Shown here: one piece after another, positions 26,934 through 36,372 of the stretch
How the letters are laid out: every line of letters begins with the position of its first letter
Position numbering within the stretch: position 1 is the stretch's first letter
Source of the DNA: Candidatus Izimoplasma sp. ZiA1
GTDB lineage: Bacteria > Bacillota_I > Bacilli_A > Izemoplasmatales > Izemoplasmataceae
Assembly (NCBI GenBank): GCA_002285055.1
Contig: NQYJ01000006.1
Location: 16,952 to 80,951 of the forward strand
Length of the DNA stretch: 64,000 nt
Direction of reading: 5' to 3'
Position numbers and translations under genes: made by a program
The notes under the pieces: model-generated
Told to the model about the DNA's origin: nothing
What the model saw: the letters and a program-made list of their open reading frames with translations, nothing else
Databases searched by the model: none

Positions 26934-27844
26934 TGATGAGCCCTCCCAATTATATCTTCTAATTTGTCTATATTTAGTTCTTTCATAACTCTTGGTAAGT
27001 CTTTAATAATTTTATATGATGCATAAGGGTCAATTAAGTTTGCAGTACCAACTTGTACTGCAGTTGCTCCAGCATACATCATTTCAATAACATCATAAGC
27101 ATCTTTAATCCCACCCATTCCAATAACTGGGATTGATACTGTTTTATATACCTCGTGTACTAATTTTAATGCAACAGGTTTAATTGCTGGCCCACTAAAA
27201 CCACCATAAGTATTGGCTAATATTGGTTTACCTGTTTTTAAGTTTATTCTCATTCCGACTAATGTATTAATTAATGAAATTGCATCTGCGCCCGCTAGTT
27301 CTACGCTTTTAGCTATTTCTTTGATATTTGTTACATTAGGGCTTAACTTTACATAAACAGGTAGATGCGTTGATTCTTTTACTGCTTTAGTTAGTTCATA
27401 AGCTGTATCTTTATTTGTCCCAAAGCTCATCCCACCGTTTTTTACATTTGGGCAACTGATGTTAAGCTCAATTGCTCCAACCATATCTGATGTAGATATT
27501 AATTTTACTGCTTCTAGGTATTCATCAAAAGTATCGCCACCGATATTTGCTATCACTTGTTTATGATATACTTTTTTTAGTTTCTTTAGTTCAGTACTTA
27601 ATACTTCTTTTACACCAGGATTTTCAAGTCCAATTGCGTTTAACATTCCACTACTACTTTCAGCGATTCTTGGAAGTTTATTACCAAATTTTTTGTTTAG
27701 GGTTGTTCCTTTAAAACTGAAACTTCCTAAAATGTTAATATCGTAGTACTCGCTAAATTCATATCCGAATCCAAATGTTCCTGAGGCTGGGATGATTGGA
27801 TTATCAAGTGTCATCCCGGGAAGTTTAGTTAATAATTTATTCAT
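26930..27844 (-). CDS. pyrD: Dihydroorotate dehydrogenase, catalytic subunit (type 1B)
   Basis: A 304-residue FMN enzyme oxidising dihydroorotate. NISCPNVKNGGMSFGT near residue 125 carries the catalytic Cys of class 1 enzymes, and IPVIGMGGIKDAYDV with GATAVQVGTANL binds FMN phosphate. Pairing with PyrK makes it the NAD-dependent 1B type. The ATG at 27842-27844 follows GAGGTGG; a longer frame from 27865 lies inside pyrK and is rejected. Confidence 0.94.
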   Translation of the reverse strand: MNKLLTKLPGMTLDNPIIPASGTFGFGYEFSEYYDINILGSFSFKGTTLNKKFGNKLPRIAESSSGMLNAIGLENPGVKEVLSTELKKLKKVYHKQVIANIGGDTFDEYLEAVKLISTSDMVGAIELNISCPNVKNGGMSFGTNKDTAYELTKAVKESTHLPVYVKLSPNVTNIKEIAKSVELAGADAISLINTLVGMRINLKTGKPILANTYGGFSGPAIKPVALKLVHEVYKTVSIPVIGMGGIKDAYDVIEMMYAGATAVQVGTANLIDPYASYKIIKDLPRVMKELNIDKLEDIIGRAHQ

Positions 27845-28580
27845 CGACAACCACCTCACTACCATCTAATACTGGTCCTTCTTTACAAATTCTTTTTTTA
27901 GATGTTTTCGTTTTACATGTACAACCCATACATGCTCCAAATCCACAACCCATTCTACTTTCAAATGATAATTGTCCGAATTCACTAGTTTTAACTAATG
28001 CGTCCAACATTTTTTTAGGTCCACATGCATAATAATATAACTTATCTAAATCATTTTCTTTAATATAGTCAACAACATTACCCTTAAATCCATCACTACC
28101 ATCCATGGTAGTGATTACTACTTCTAAACCAAGAGCTCTGAATTCTTTTTCTAAGAATATTTCATCTTTGGTATTAAATCCTAAAATCACTTTTGGTTTA
28201 ATGTGGTTCTTGATTAATTCTTTTGCCAGGTTATATAGTGGTGGAACACCTACACCACCGCCGATTAAAAGTTGGTGTTCATTTTCTTTTTTAATTGTAA
28301 ATCCATTACCTAAAGGGTATAAAACATCGATAGTGTCGTCTTTTTTAAAGGTAGATAAATATTTTGTTCCCTCGCCAAATGTTTTATAGTAAAACACTAA
28401 TTCATCTTTATTATAATCACTAATGCTTAGAGGTCTTCTTAAATAAAACTCAGGATTGTTTAAAGATAAGTTTGCAAATTGTCCTGGGTTTTTTATTTCT
28501 TTAATATCACCTTTAAGAACTAGTTTATATGTATCTTTTGCGACAAGCTCATTCGTCTTGATTATTAATATATTATCCAT
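27837..28580 (-). CDS. pyrK: Dihydroorotate dehydrogenase electron-transfer subunit
   Basis: A 247-residue FAD/2Fe-2S subunit that passes electrons from PyrD to NAD. FYLRRPLSISD near residue 50 is the FAD motif, LLIGGGVGVPPL near 105 the NAD motif, and the C-terminal CGFGACMGCTCKT plus a later Cys bind the 2Fe-2S cluster. The start is set at ATG 28578-28580, which overlaps the pyrC stop and follows AAGGA. Longer upstream frames lie within pyrC. Confidence 0.93.
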   Translation of the reverse strand: MDNILIIKTNELVAKDTYKLVLKGDIKEIKNPGQFANLSLNNPEFYLRRPLSISDYNKDELVFYYKTFGEGTKYLSTFKKDDTIDVLYPLGNGFTIKKENEHQLLIGGGVGVPPLYNLAKELIKNHIKPKVILGFNTKDEIFLEKEFRALGLEVVITTMDGSDGFKGNVVDYIKENDLDKLYYYACGPKKMLDALVKTSEFGQLSFESRMGCGFGACMGCTCKTKTSKKRICKEGPVLDGSEVVVDE

Positions 28581-29847
28581 AGTATTCATCATCCTTATAT
28601 ACAACTTTTCCATTAACAATTGTTTTAACACACCAACCACTACATTTGAAGTTTTCAAATGGAGTGTTTCTTCCTTTACTTACAAAACTATTCTTTTTTA
28701 TTGTCTTTTCAGTATGTAAATCAATAATAGTTAAATCGGCTACGCGTCCTACAACTAATTTTGAGTATCCTAAATTTAATCTCTTTGCTGGGTTTAAACT
28801 AAACCATTTTACTAAATCAGATAACTTAGCTATATTGGTTTTAACAAAATGAGTATAGATTAGTGGAAAAGCTGTTTCAAGTCCTACTACTCCAAAGGGA
28901 GCTTCTTTAAGACTTTTTGCTTTCTCACATTCTAAATGTGGAGCATGATCTGTAGCAATACAATCTATTGTTCCATCTAAAAGTCCACTGATTAGACTAT
29001 ATTTATCATCTAAGCCTCTCACTGGTGGATTCATTTTGAACTGGGCGTCCTTAACATCAAACTCTGTTAGAAGCAAATGGTGAGGTGTTACCTCAGCACT
29101 AACATTAACTCCTCGTTTTTTTGCATCTCTGATGATTCTAACGCCTTCTTTAGTAGAAATGTGGCAAACATGGTAACGAGCTTTTGTTTCTTCTGCGATT
29201 AATGTGTCACGGGCAATTTGAATACTTTCACTTAGGCTAGTAATTCCTTCCCAGCCTTCTAACTCGCTACGAATTCCTTTATGGACATATCCTCCATAAA
29301 GGATTTCCTCATCTTCACAATGAGCTGCGATTAACGCTTCATATTTATAAGCTTTTGTCATTGCTTCATACATTTGTTTTGTTGATTGAATTCCAACTCC
29401 ATCATTACTAAAACCAGCTACATATTTATGCATGTTTTCCATATCAACAATTTCTGATGTTTTAGTTAATTCTTTTGTGATTGTTGCATATGGTAAAACC
29501 TTAATAACTGCATTTTTTTTGATTAAATCTACAATCGTTAATAGGTTGTCTATGTTTGATGGTGATGGTAAGGTATTAGGCATTGCGCAAACAAGAGTGT
29601 AACCTCCTCGTGCTGCTGAGGATGTCCCACTTTTTATTGTTTCTTTATTTTCAAATCCAGGCTCTCTTAAATGCACATGCATATCAATAAATCCTGGAGA
29701 TATAAATAAATTTTCACAGTTGATAACTCGGTGGTTATCAACTTTTATTGAATCCTCGATTGCAATGATCTTGTCGTTTTCGATTAAGATGTCTTTTTTT
29801 ATTAAATCATCATCTTGTAGAATTAGTCCATCTTTAAGTAAAATCAT
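28573..29847 (-). CDS. pyrC: Dihydroorotase
   Basis: A 424-residue zinc amidohydrolase of the class I (PyrC/AllB-like) type. FIDMHVHLREPGFE near residue 57 gives the H-x-H and substrate Arg, LIAAHCEDEE near 175 and YHVCHISTKEG near 225 give further ligands, and ATDHAPHLECEK near 300 the catalytic Asp. It closes carbamoyl aspartate to dihydroorotate. Its start overlaps the pyrR stop (TAATG). Confidence 0.94.
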   Translation of the reverse strand: MILLKDGLILQDDDLIKKDILIENDKIIAIEDSIKVDNHRVINCENLFISPGFIDMHVHLREPGFENKETIKSGTSSAARGGYTLVCAMPNTLPSPSNIDNLLTIVDLIKKNAVIKVLPYATITKELTKTSEIVDMENMHKYVAGFSNDGVGIQSTKQMYEAMTKAYKYEALIAAHCEDEEILYGGYVHKGIRSELEGWEGITSLSESIQIARDTLIAEETKARYHVCHISTKEGVRIIRDAKKRGVNVSAEVTPHHLLLTEFDVKDAQFKMNPPVRGLDDKYSLISGLLDGTIDCIATDHAPHLECEKAKSLKEAPFGVVGLETAFPLIYTHFVKTNIAKLSDLVKWFSLNPAKRLNLGYSKLVVGRVADLTIIDLHTEKTIKKNSFVSKGRNTPFENFKCSGWCVKTIVNGKVVYKDDEYYG

Positions 29848-30371
29848 TATTGGAGAATCATTACAGAGGAATTTTGATAGTCTTCTGTAATATTAACCTT
29901 TATTGTTTCTGTATTACTTGTTGGAATGTTTTTACCAATATAATTTGCTCTAATTGGTAATTGACGATGTCCTCTATCTACTAAAACTGCAAGATCGATT
30001 TTTGAAGGTCTTCCTATATGAATAATAGCGTCCATTGCGGCTCTTATTGTTCTTCCTGTGTATAAAACATCATCAATCAAAATAACTGTTTTACCAAGGA
30101 TATCTTCTTTGTTGATGTAGTTATTAATATCTTTACTTGTTTTGGTTTCGATATCATCACGAAATGGTGTTATATCAATACTGTTTGTGTATAGGTTAAC
30201 ACCTTCGATTTGCTGTATATTTTCACTTAATAACTTTGCCATAATTATACCTTTTTGTTTGATACCAATTAAGACACAGTCATTTAAATTTGAGTTTTTT
30301 TCAATTATTTCATAGGCAATTCTTCTTAACGTTCTTTTAATTGTTTCATTATCTAAAATCAATTTTTCCAT
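29847..30371 (-). CDS. pyrR: PyrR attenuation regulator / uracil phosphoribosyltransferase
   Basis: A 174-residue protein with the PRPP motif VILIDDVLYTGRTIRAA near residue 93 and LAVLVDRGHRQLPI near 130, both typical of PyrR. PyrR binds a conserved loop in pyr mRNA when UMP is high and favours termination. A matching loop is present in the leader at 31366-31379. The ATG at 30369-30371 follows GAGGAG; the pyrB stop TAA lies inside that ribosome site. The upstream in-frame ATG in pyrB is rejected. Confidence 0.93.
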   Translation of the reverse strand: MEKLILDNETIKRTLRRIAYEIIEKNSNLNDCVLIGIKQKGIIMAKLLSENIQQIEGVNLYTNSIDITPFRDDIETKTSKDINNYINKEDILGKTVILIDDVLYTGRTIRAAMDAIIHIGRPSKIDLAVLVDRGHRQLPIRANYIGKNIPTSNTETIKVNITEDYQNSSVMILQ

Positions 30372-30375
30372 AATT

Positions 30376-31245
30376 TTACTCCTCAAATGCTCTTTCAAGC
30401 ACTGCCATTCTTACGAATACACCATTACCCATTTGTGGGAATATTCTTGACTTATGACATTCAACAACATCATCATCAATCTCAGTTTTACGATTAAATG
30501 GTGCTGGATGCATTATAATTGCGTTATCTTTCATTTCATTAACACGTTTCATTGTTAATCCGTAATTATCTAGATATTCTTCTTTTGTCAATGTCATTTG
30601 ATACCCATGTCTTTCATACTGAACACGTAATAACATTATAACGTCCATATCTGTAACAGCTTGATTGAAGTCAATATATTCACTTGAACCATCATCAAAT
30701 TCTTTAGGTCCTGAGATAAATACTTCCATTCCAAGTCGTTTCATTACTTCAATATTTGTATGAGCAACGCGACTATGTCTAATGTCTCCTACAATTGTTA
30801 CTTTTAAACCTTCAAAGCTTCCAAACTCTTCTTTGATTGTCATTAAATCTAGTAAACTTTGTGTTGGATGATTACCAGTACCATCCCCACCATTCATAAT
30901 TGGAACGTTGATATTATCTAATTCATTAAAGTAGTTATTCTGTGGGTGTCTAATAATAAAACAGTCAAATCCCAATGCTTCAAAGGTCTTAACTGTATCA
31001 TATAAACTCTCACCCTTTTTTAAGCTTGATGCTTCAGCGTTAAAATTAGTATCAATCATTCCTAGATTTTGTTCTGCTTTAATAAAACTATAATGTGTTC
31101 TTGTTGAGTTCTCAAAAAACATATTAACAACTTTTTTGTTTTCTAAACCCTTAAACTCTTTTCCGTTTTTGTACATAATGGCATTATCAATAATTCTGTT
31201 AATGTCTACAACTGATAAATCTCTTAAAGTAAATAAATTTTTCAT
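30376..31245 (-). CDS. pyrB: Aspartate carbamoyltransferase, catalytic subunit
   Basis: A 289-residue transcarbamylase. FFENSTRTHYSFIKAE near residue 50 is the carbamoyl-phosphate loop (S-T-R-T), GDGTGNHPTQSLLDL near 130 the second phosphate site, and MHPAPFNR near 250 the aspartate site. It is the first gene after the PyrR-regulated leader, with a strong AAGGAGGA ribosome site. No pyrI regulatory chain is present, as in Firmicutes. Carbamoyl phosphate synthase genes are absent from the operon. Confidence 0.94.
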   Translation of the reverse strand: MKNLFTLRDLSVVDINRIIDNAIMYKNGKEFKGLENKKVVNMFFENSTRTHYSFIKAEQNLGMIDTNFNAEASSLKKGESLYDTVKTFEALGFDCFIIRHPQNNYFNELDNINVPIMNGGDGTGNHPTQSLLDLMTIKEEFGSFEGLKVTIVGDIRHSRVAHTNIEVMKRLGMEVFISGPKEFDDGSSEYIDFNQAVTDMDVIMLLRVQYERHGYQMTLTKEEYLDNYGLTMKRVNEMKDNAIIMHPAPFNRKTEIDDDVVECHKSRIFPQMGNGVFVRMAVLERAFEE

Positions 31246-31267
31246 TAAAAAATCCTCCTTATAATAT

Positions 31268-31400
31268 AAAAAAATTCTTCCAGTTATAGACCAGAAGAAT
31301 TTATAAGTTGAATTATTTGCTTAAAATATACTCCCATCAGGAGTAATGAAATATTCACTCTTATAAGTCTCTCTGGACTAATTTAAAAAGTTACACCTAT
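31268..31400 (-). promoter_or_regulatory. PyrR-binding attenuator leader of the pyr operon
   Basis: The minus-strand leader contains AGTCCAGAGAGACT (31366-31379), a close match to the PyrR anti-antiterminator loop (consensus AGUCCAGAGAGGCU), followed by TATAAGAG. Next comes a hairpin ACTCC/GGAGT (near 31331-31345), then a terminator: AAATTCTTC with GAAGAATTT extended by four more pairs around CTATA (31272-31302), ending in seven T. With pyrR in the operon this supports UMP-dependent attenuation. Confidence 0.88.
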
Positions 31401-31429
31401 AGCTTAAACGATTTTGTTTTTTAAATCAA
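31401..31429 (-). promoter_or_regulatory. Probable pyr operon promoter
   Basis: Minus strand: TTGATT (31424-31429), 17-bp spacer, TAAGCT (31401-31406). The -35 is fair and the -10 is weak, but position just before the attenuator leader fits. Confidence 0.45.
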
Positions 31430-31455
31430 TAGTAATTTGTAAAAAATAGTTAAAC

Positions 31456-33783
31456 TTATTTCTTCATGAATGTATATGGGGTAATTCCATCCATATTTTC
31501 TTCACCAAGATAATCAAAAGGAATAAGTTTATCTTTTATTAGTTTTTTATTTTCTGTTTTTTTGACTGACTCTGTTTTTTCGTTAACCAATGTATCAATA
31601 ATAACTTCTTTTAGTTTTGTTTGTCTAAAGTCATCATCTTTTTGGATACCATATTTAAATGAATTCATATCGCCAATTAAAATCAGTAATTCCTTAGCTC
31701 TTGTTATTCCTGTATATAGTAACTTCTTTTTAAGCATGATTGAATAACTACTATAGATTGGCATGATAACAACTTTGTATTCACTACCTTGAGATTTATG
31801 GATACTCATTGCGTAACTGTGTTTTAAGTTGATTAAATCCCCAATTTTGTAAGTAACTTCAGTGTTATCAAAGGCCACTATTAGTTCTTTTGAATCGGTA
31901 ATCCCAATGACCTCACCTTGATCTCCATTCATCACTCCATCTTCAACCTGATTTGATAATTGTAACACTTTATCTCCAAGATAAAATTTACGATTGTTAT
32001 GCTCTATGTATTTATCTTTTAAATCATTAAACTCATCTTGAATATTGAAGTTTGTATTATCAATTCCTGCTTCTCCTTTATACATCGGAATTAATACTTG
32101 AATATCTTCTTTTAAGGAATAATTTTCTTTTATTAAATACTTAATAATTGGTTTCAATCTTGATTGAAAATTATTCATTGTTTCATTAACAAAATATAAA
32201 TCGTGATGTTTTTTAGTGATATCGCCTGGAATGATTCCTTGGTTAATGCTACTAGCTAAATTAATAATATTTGAATCCTCAGCCTGGCGATGAATAGTCT
32301 TTAGTTTAACAGTATTAATCATATCTGAATCAATAATATCACGTAAAAATTCACCGATTCCAACACTTGGTAACTGATCCTCATCACCTACAATTATTAC
32401 TTTCTTAGTTTTAGGAATCGCTTCAAAAAGGTGCATTGCCAAAAACAAGTCAATCATTGATGCTTCATCTATAATGATCATTTCACCATTTACTAAATTG
32501 TCTTTATTAAAAATAAATTCACCATCAAAATTATAGCCTAAAAATCTGTGAATAGTTTCAGCGTGAAGGTTTGTTGATTCACTCATCCTTTTTGCAGCAC
32601 GCCCTGTTGGGGCAATTAGTTTAATATCAAACAGGGGATTATCATATAATATAGGGATTTGTTTAAGTTTTGAGTATACAAACACAATTCCTTTAATTAC
32701 CGTAGTTTTACCTGTCCCAGGTCCCCCTGTGATTATTTGTAAGTTAGAGTTCATTGACATTGTTATTGCATTACGTTGCATGTTCGTGTATTCAATATTG
32801 TTTAACTTTTCAAATAAATCTATTTGTTTATTGATTTCTTCGTCTGTAAAAGATGAAGAGTGGTCATTTAACTCTTTGATTTTTGAAGCAATTGTGTTTC
32901 TCGCATAAACGATACTTCCAAGAGTTATTTCTCCATTTTCAAGAACAAACATTTTTTCCTCTACTAATTCTAATATATAATCGTTTATTTCTTCTGTATT
33001 TATGATTTGTTCATTCCTGTTTAATGTGTTAAAAATATAATCAACAAGTTGATCTAATGTTAAATATGTATGTCCGTAATTAGTACCCATTAGATTATAA
33101 AGGTAAATAATTATTGCTTTTATTCTAAGCGGTGAGTCATCTTTTATTCCTAATTTTTTAGCAATATAATCAGCTCGTTCAAAACCAATCCCTTCAACAT
33201 CATAAATTAGTTGATATGGATTGTTTTCCAAAATAGCTATTGTTTCTTTTTGATATTTTTTATATATTTTCATTGCCATAGTTGGGGTAAGTTCATATTC
33301 ATAAAGTTTTATTAATATTCTTTCGCTTGCTTTGTTTTCGATTAACGAATCATATAATGAGTCGCGTAAACTTTTAGTAAGTTTTGGAATATCTTTTAAG
33401 ACATCTTTATCTTTTATTATTTTATCAATTGCATCTTTTCCTAGCTTATCTGCGATTAAAGTCGCTGTCTTTACACCAATTCCTTTAAAGAGATTACTAG
33501 ATAAGTATTCTATTAGTCCAGCAATTGAGTTTTCAGATAGTTTTTCGTAATTTTTAGCGTTAAACTGTTTTCCATATTTTGGATGATCAGTAAAACTCCC
33601 ATAAAATCTTATTTCTTCTCCACGCATTGGTTTTACAAAATAACCAGTTACTGTAACATAATCTTCATACATAAAAAGGTCTAATTTTAAATCAGACTCG
33701 CTTATTTTTACTTTTAAGATATTATAAGCGTTACTTTCGTTATAATATACATTTAGTTTAACTTTTCCTTGAATATAATTCAT
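31456..33783 (-). CDS. recD2: RecD2-type SF1 DNA helicase
   Basis: A 775-residue ATP-dependent 5'-3' DNA helicase of the RecD/TraA (RecD2) class, which works without RecBC. Residues up to about 330 hold the N-terminal domains with a helix-hairpin-helix stretch (DVEGIGFERADYIAKKLGI). GGPGTGKTTVIKG near 350 is Walker A, IIIDEASMIDL near 435 Walker B, GDEDQLPSVG motif III, and HSYAMSIHKSQGSE motif V/VI region. The ATG at 33781-33783 follows AGGTG; the in-frame GTG three codons upstream overlaps that site. Confidence 0.92.
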   Translation of the reverse strand: MNYIQGKVKLNVYYNESNAYNILKVKISESDLKLDLFMYEDYVTVTGYFVKPMRGEEIRFYGSFTDHPKYGKQFNAKNYEKLSENSIAGLIEYLSSNLFKGIGVKTATLIADKLGKDAIDKIIKDKDVLKDIPKLTKSLRDSLYDSLIENKASERILIKLYEYELTPTMAMKIYKKYQKETIAILENNPYQLIYDVEGIGFERADYIAKKLGIKDDSPLRIKAIIIYLYNLMGTNYGHTYLTLDQLVDYIFNTLNRNEQIINTEEINDYILELVEEKMFVLENGEITLGSIVYARNTIASKIKELNDHSSSFTDEEINKQIDLFEKLNNIEYTNMQRNAITMSMNSNLQIITGGPGTGKTTVIKGIVFVYSKLKQIPILYDNPLFDIKLIAPTGRAAKRMSESTNLHAETIHRFLGYNFDGEFIFNKDNLVNGEMIIIDEASMIDLFLAMHLFEAIPKTKKVIIVGDEDQLPSVGIGEFLRDIIDSDMINTVKLKTIHRQAEDSNIINLASSINQGIIPGDITKKHHDLYFVNETMNNFQSRLKPIIKYLIKENYSLKEDIQVLIPMYKGEAGIDNTNFNIQDEFNDLKDKYIEHNNRKFYLGDKVLQLSNQVEDGVMNGDQGEVIGITDSKELIVAFDNTEVTYKIGDLINLKHSYAMSIHKSQGSEYKVVIMPIYSSYSIMLKKKLLYTGITRAKELLILIGDMNSFKYGIQKDDDFRQTKLKEVIIDTLVNEKTESVKKTENKKLIKDKLIPFDYLGEENMDGITPYTFMKK

Positions 33784-33841
33784 AAAAATCACCTATTTAA
33801 TTATACCATATTTTGTAGTAGTAATTTATTGAAAAAATTAA

Positions 33842-33868
33842 ATAAAAAAAGAGCCTAAGCTCTTTTCA
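33842..33868 (-). terminator. Terminator after pepP
   Basis: AAAAGAGC (33847-33854), loop CTAA, GCTCTTTT (33859-33866), T-run on the minus strand. The pepP stop codon lies in the loop. Confidence 0.8.
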
Positions 33869-35111
33869 TAAATTCTTCAATGTCTTTTGTTTCTTTAATA
33901 ATATCTTTACTTAGATTTAAGTGTCCATCTTTAGTCACTAAGATATCATCTTCAATTCTAACTCCAATTCCTTCTTCTTTGATGTATAGTCCTGGTTCAA
34001 TAGTTAAAACCATTCCTTCTTCTAATACTAAATCGTATTGTCCTACATCATGAACATCTAGTCCTAAGAAATGACCGATTGAATGATAGTAATATTTATT
34101 TATTTCAGCATCCTCTTTGATTAATCCAATTGCTTTTGTTTCTTTGATTAATAAGTCTTTTGCAAATTTGTTTAGTTCATTCCAAGAGATTCCTGGTTTA
34201 ATAAACTTAATAGATTCTTTATTAACTTTTAGTACGATATCATATATTACTTTTTGACGGTCTGTATATTTACCATTAATTGGATACGTTCTTGTGATAT
34301 CACTAGCATAATTATTATGAAGTGCTCCTAAATCAAGTAAAACCATATTTCCTTGTTTTAGTTCATCATTGTTATTGATGTAATGTAATACTGTTGCATT
34401 ACCACCATTAGCAGCTATTGTATCAAATGAGTTTCCTTCACTACCTAGCAATGATATTTCATGTAAGAAATCAGCTTCTAATTGTTGTTCGTTTGTTCTG
34501 AATTTTAATGCAGACATTAATCTTTCTAAACCTGCTTTTGTATATTCAATTGCTTTTGATATTTCAGAAACTTCAAAATCACTTTTAAACATTCTTAAAT
34601 AAGATATATGTTCATTAGCATTTTTTATTTTTAACTCTTTAAAGTTTCCAATAATAAAATCAGCATAAGTTAAAGCGATTGGTTTAGCTGTTGGTGTAAC
34701 TCTATAAAGATCTAAATAAAGTTTTTTTGGAGGTTTAACACCAAGTCCACGACCATAAGTCATAAGACTTCTAATTGTGTTTTCAAACTCAGATAAATAT
34801 AAGACTTTATCTACTTCAGAAATTTTTGCAACTTCTTCTTTACTAATTGCCTCACCAACCCACTGTCTCATATACTCAGTAGTTTCTTCAATGAATAAAT
34901 ACTCAAAAGTTTTATCTTTTGATTTAATCATTAGTAGTTTACATTTAGGTTCATTTAATCCTGTTAAAAAATAAAAATTACGGTTTGGTGTGTATTTATA
35001 AAACTGATCTAAAGTTCGATGAGGTTCTTGTCCAGAAAACAAGATTAACATCGAGTTATCACTCATTCTTTCAAACAGTTTTTTACGATTTTCTTTATAT
35101 GTATTATTCAT
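33855..35111 (-). CDS. pepP: Xaa-Pro aminopeptidase (M24B)
   Basis: A 418-residue metalloaminopeptidase that removes N-terminal residues before proline. The C-terminal pita-bread domain shows all metal ligands: LLDLGALHNNYASDITRTYP (two Asp), HSIGHFLGLDVHDVG (His), TIEPGLYI (Glu) and GVRIEDDILVT (Glu). The N-terminal domain has FSGQEPHRTLDQFYKYTPNRNFYFLTG in pieces typical of PepP. The ATG at 35109-35111 is preceded by AGAGGTGAT; the GTG further up lies within that ribosome site. Confidence 0.92.
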   Translation of the reverse strand: MNNTYKENRKKLFERMSDNSMLILFSGQEPHRTLDQFYKYTPNRNFYFLTGLNEPKCKLLMIKSKDKTFEYLFIEETTEYMRQWVGEAISKEEVAKISEVDKVLYLSEFENTIRSLMTYGRGLGVKPPKKLYLDLYRVTPTAKPIALTYADFIIGNFKELKIKNANEHISYLRMFKSDFEVSEISKAIEYTKAGLERLMSALKFRTNEQQLEADFLHEISLLGSEGNSFDTIAANGGNATVLHYINNNDELKQGNMVLLDLGALHNNYASDITRTYPINGKYTDRQKVIYDIVLKVNKESIKFIKPGISWNELNKFAKDLLIKETKAIGLIKEDAEINKYYYHSIGHFLGLDVHDVGQYDLVLEEGMVLTIEPGLYIKEEGIGVRIEDDILVTKDGHLNLSKDIIKETKDIEEFMKRA

Positions 35112-35166
35112 ACTAATCACCTCTTTAAGTGCATTATATCATAAATCTAATAAAAAAATATAGAAA

Positions 35167-35196
35167 TAAAAAAAACTCGCAAATGCGAGTTTAATT
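35167..35196 (-). terminator. Terminator after gapA
   Basis: AAACTCGC (35173-35180), loop AAAT, GCGAGTTT (35185-35192), with an eight-base T-run on the minus strand. Confidence 0.88.
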
Positions 35197-35202
35197 TTGT
35201 TA

Positions 35203-36219
35203 TTAGTCTTTTAAGTTTTGAGCTAAATAAGCAATAGTTCTAACCATTTGAGCAGTATAACTCATTTCGTTATCATACCAAGTTAAGATTTTAACCATTT
35301 GTTTACCATTAACTTCTAAAACAGAAGTCATGTTAGCATCAAATAATGTTCCATAAGTAATACCAATAGTGTCACTTGAAACGATTGGATCTTCAGTATA
35401 ACCTAAAGTTTCAGAAGCTTTAGCTTTAACTGCAGCGTTAATTTCTTCAACTGTAACATTTTTTTCAAGTTCAACAACTAAGTCAACACAAGAACCAGTT
35501 ACAGTAGGAACTCTTAATGCCATACCGTCTAATTTTCCTAATAAATTAGGTAAAACTTTACCAACAGCTACAGCAGCACCTGTTGATGTAGGAACGATAT
35601 TCCCAGCAGCAGCACGTCCACGACGAGCATAGATTCCTTTTGAATGAGGAGCATCTAATGTATTTTGATCGTTAGTGTATGCATGAACAGTTGTCATGAA
35701 TCCTTTAACTAAACCAAAGTTTTCATCTAATACTTGAGCGATAGGAGCTAAACAGTTAGTTGTACAAGAAGCACCACTTACTACAGTTTCAGTTCCGTCT
35801 AAAATATCATGGTTAACATTAAATACTACAGTTTTTAAATCACCTTTTGCAGGAGCACTAATTACAACTTTTTTAGCTCCAGCTTTAATGTGTTTTTCAG
35901 CACCGTCTTTTGATGTAAAGAATCCAGTACATTCTAATACTACTTCAACACCTAAATCTCCCCAAGGTAATGCTTCAGGATCTTTTTGTGCGTATACTTT
36001 GATAGCTTTTCCATCAACTACAATTGAATCACCGTCCACAGAAATGCTGTCTGATTTGTAGCGACCTTGTGCAGTATCATATTTTAATAAGTATGCAAGA
36101 GTTTCCGCATCTGTTAAATCGTTTAATGCAACGATTTCAAAATCTGGATTTTCATTCATTAATCTGAATGCTAAACGTCCAATACGTCCAAATCCGTTAA
36201 TAGCAACTTTAATAGCCAT
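35203..36219 (-). CDS. gapA: Glyceraldehyde-3-phosphate dehydrogenase
   Basis: A 338-residue phosphorylating [20 protein letters not shown] is the NAD-binding start, [13 protein letters not shown] near residue 150 holds the catalytic Cys, and WYDNEMSY near 318 is the conserved C-terminal motif. Length is standard. It makes 1,3-bisphosphoglycerate and NADH in glycolysis. It stands alone with its own strong promoter and terminator. A palindrome AAAACGTTTT upstream of its -35 may be an operator. Confidence 0.97.
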   Translation of the reverse strand: MAIKVAINGFGRIGRLAFRLMNENPDFEIVALNDLTDAETLAYLLKYDTAQGRYKSDSISVDGDSIVVDGKAIKVYAQKDPEALPWGDLGVEVVLECTGFFTSKDGAEKHIKAGAKKVVISAPAKGDLKTVVFNVNHDILDGTETVVSGASCTTNCLAPIAQVLDENFGLVKGFMTTVHAYTNDQNTLDAPHSKGIYARRGRAAAGNIVPTSTGAAVAVGKVLPNLLGKLDGMALRVPTVTGSCVDLVVELEKNVTVEEINAAVKAKASETLGYTEDPIVSSDTIGITYGTLFDANMTSVLEVNGKQMVKILTWYDNEMSYTAQMVRTIAYLAQNLKD

Positions 36220-36262
36220 TATTTAATTCCTCCTAAAATATATTTTATTTTATATCAACTAT

Positions 36263-36291
36263 ATTATACGTTTTTTACTTTAAAAACTCAA
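36263..36291 (-). promoter_or_regulatory. Strong promoter of gapA
   Basis: Minus strand: TTGAGT (36286-36291), 17-bp spacer, TATAAT (36263-36268), about 45 bases before the start codon. Confidence 0.8.
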
Positions 36292-36308
36292 CTAATACAA
36301 CTATTATA

Positions 36309-36318
36309 AAAACGTTTT
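36309..36318. promoter_or_regulatory. Palindrome upstream of gapA promoter, possible LacI/CcpA-type site
   Basis: AAAACGTTTT is a perfect 10-bp palindrome 18 bp upstream of the gapA -35. The same core lies in the operator-like palindrome before the nucleoside operon at 52753-52764. LacI-family sites have a central CG with AT-rich arms. Confidence 0.35.
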
Positions 36319-36338
36319 CTTTTAAATCAGTAAATGTA

Positions 36339-36368
36339 CTAAAAAACGCCTTTTAAAAGGCGTTTTAA
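36339..36368 (-). terminator. Terminator after the HAAS-domain gene
   Basis: AAAACGCC TTTT / AAAA GGCGTTTT forms a perfect 12-bp inverted repeat (36343-36366) next to the stop at 36373, with flanking A and T runs. Confidence 0.75.
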
Positions 36369-36372
36369 TTAA

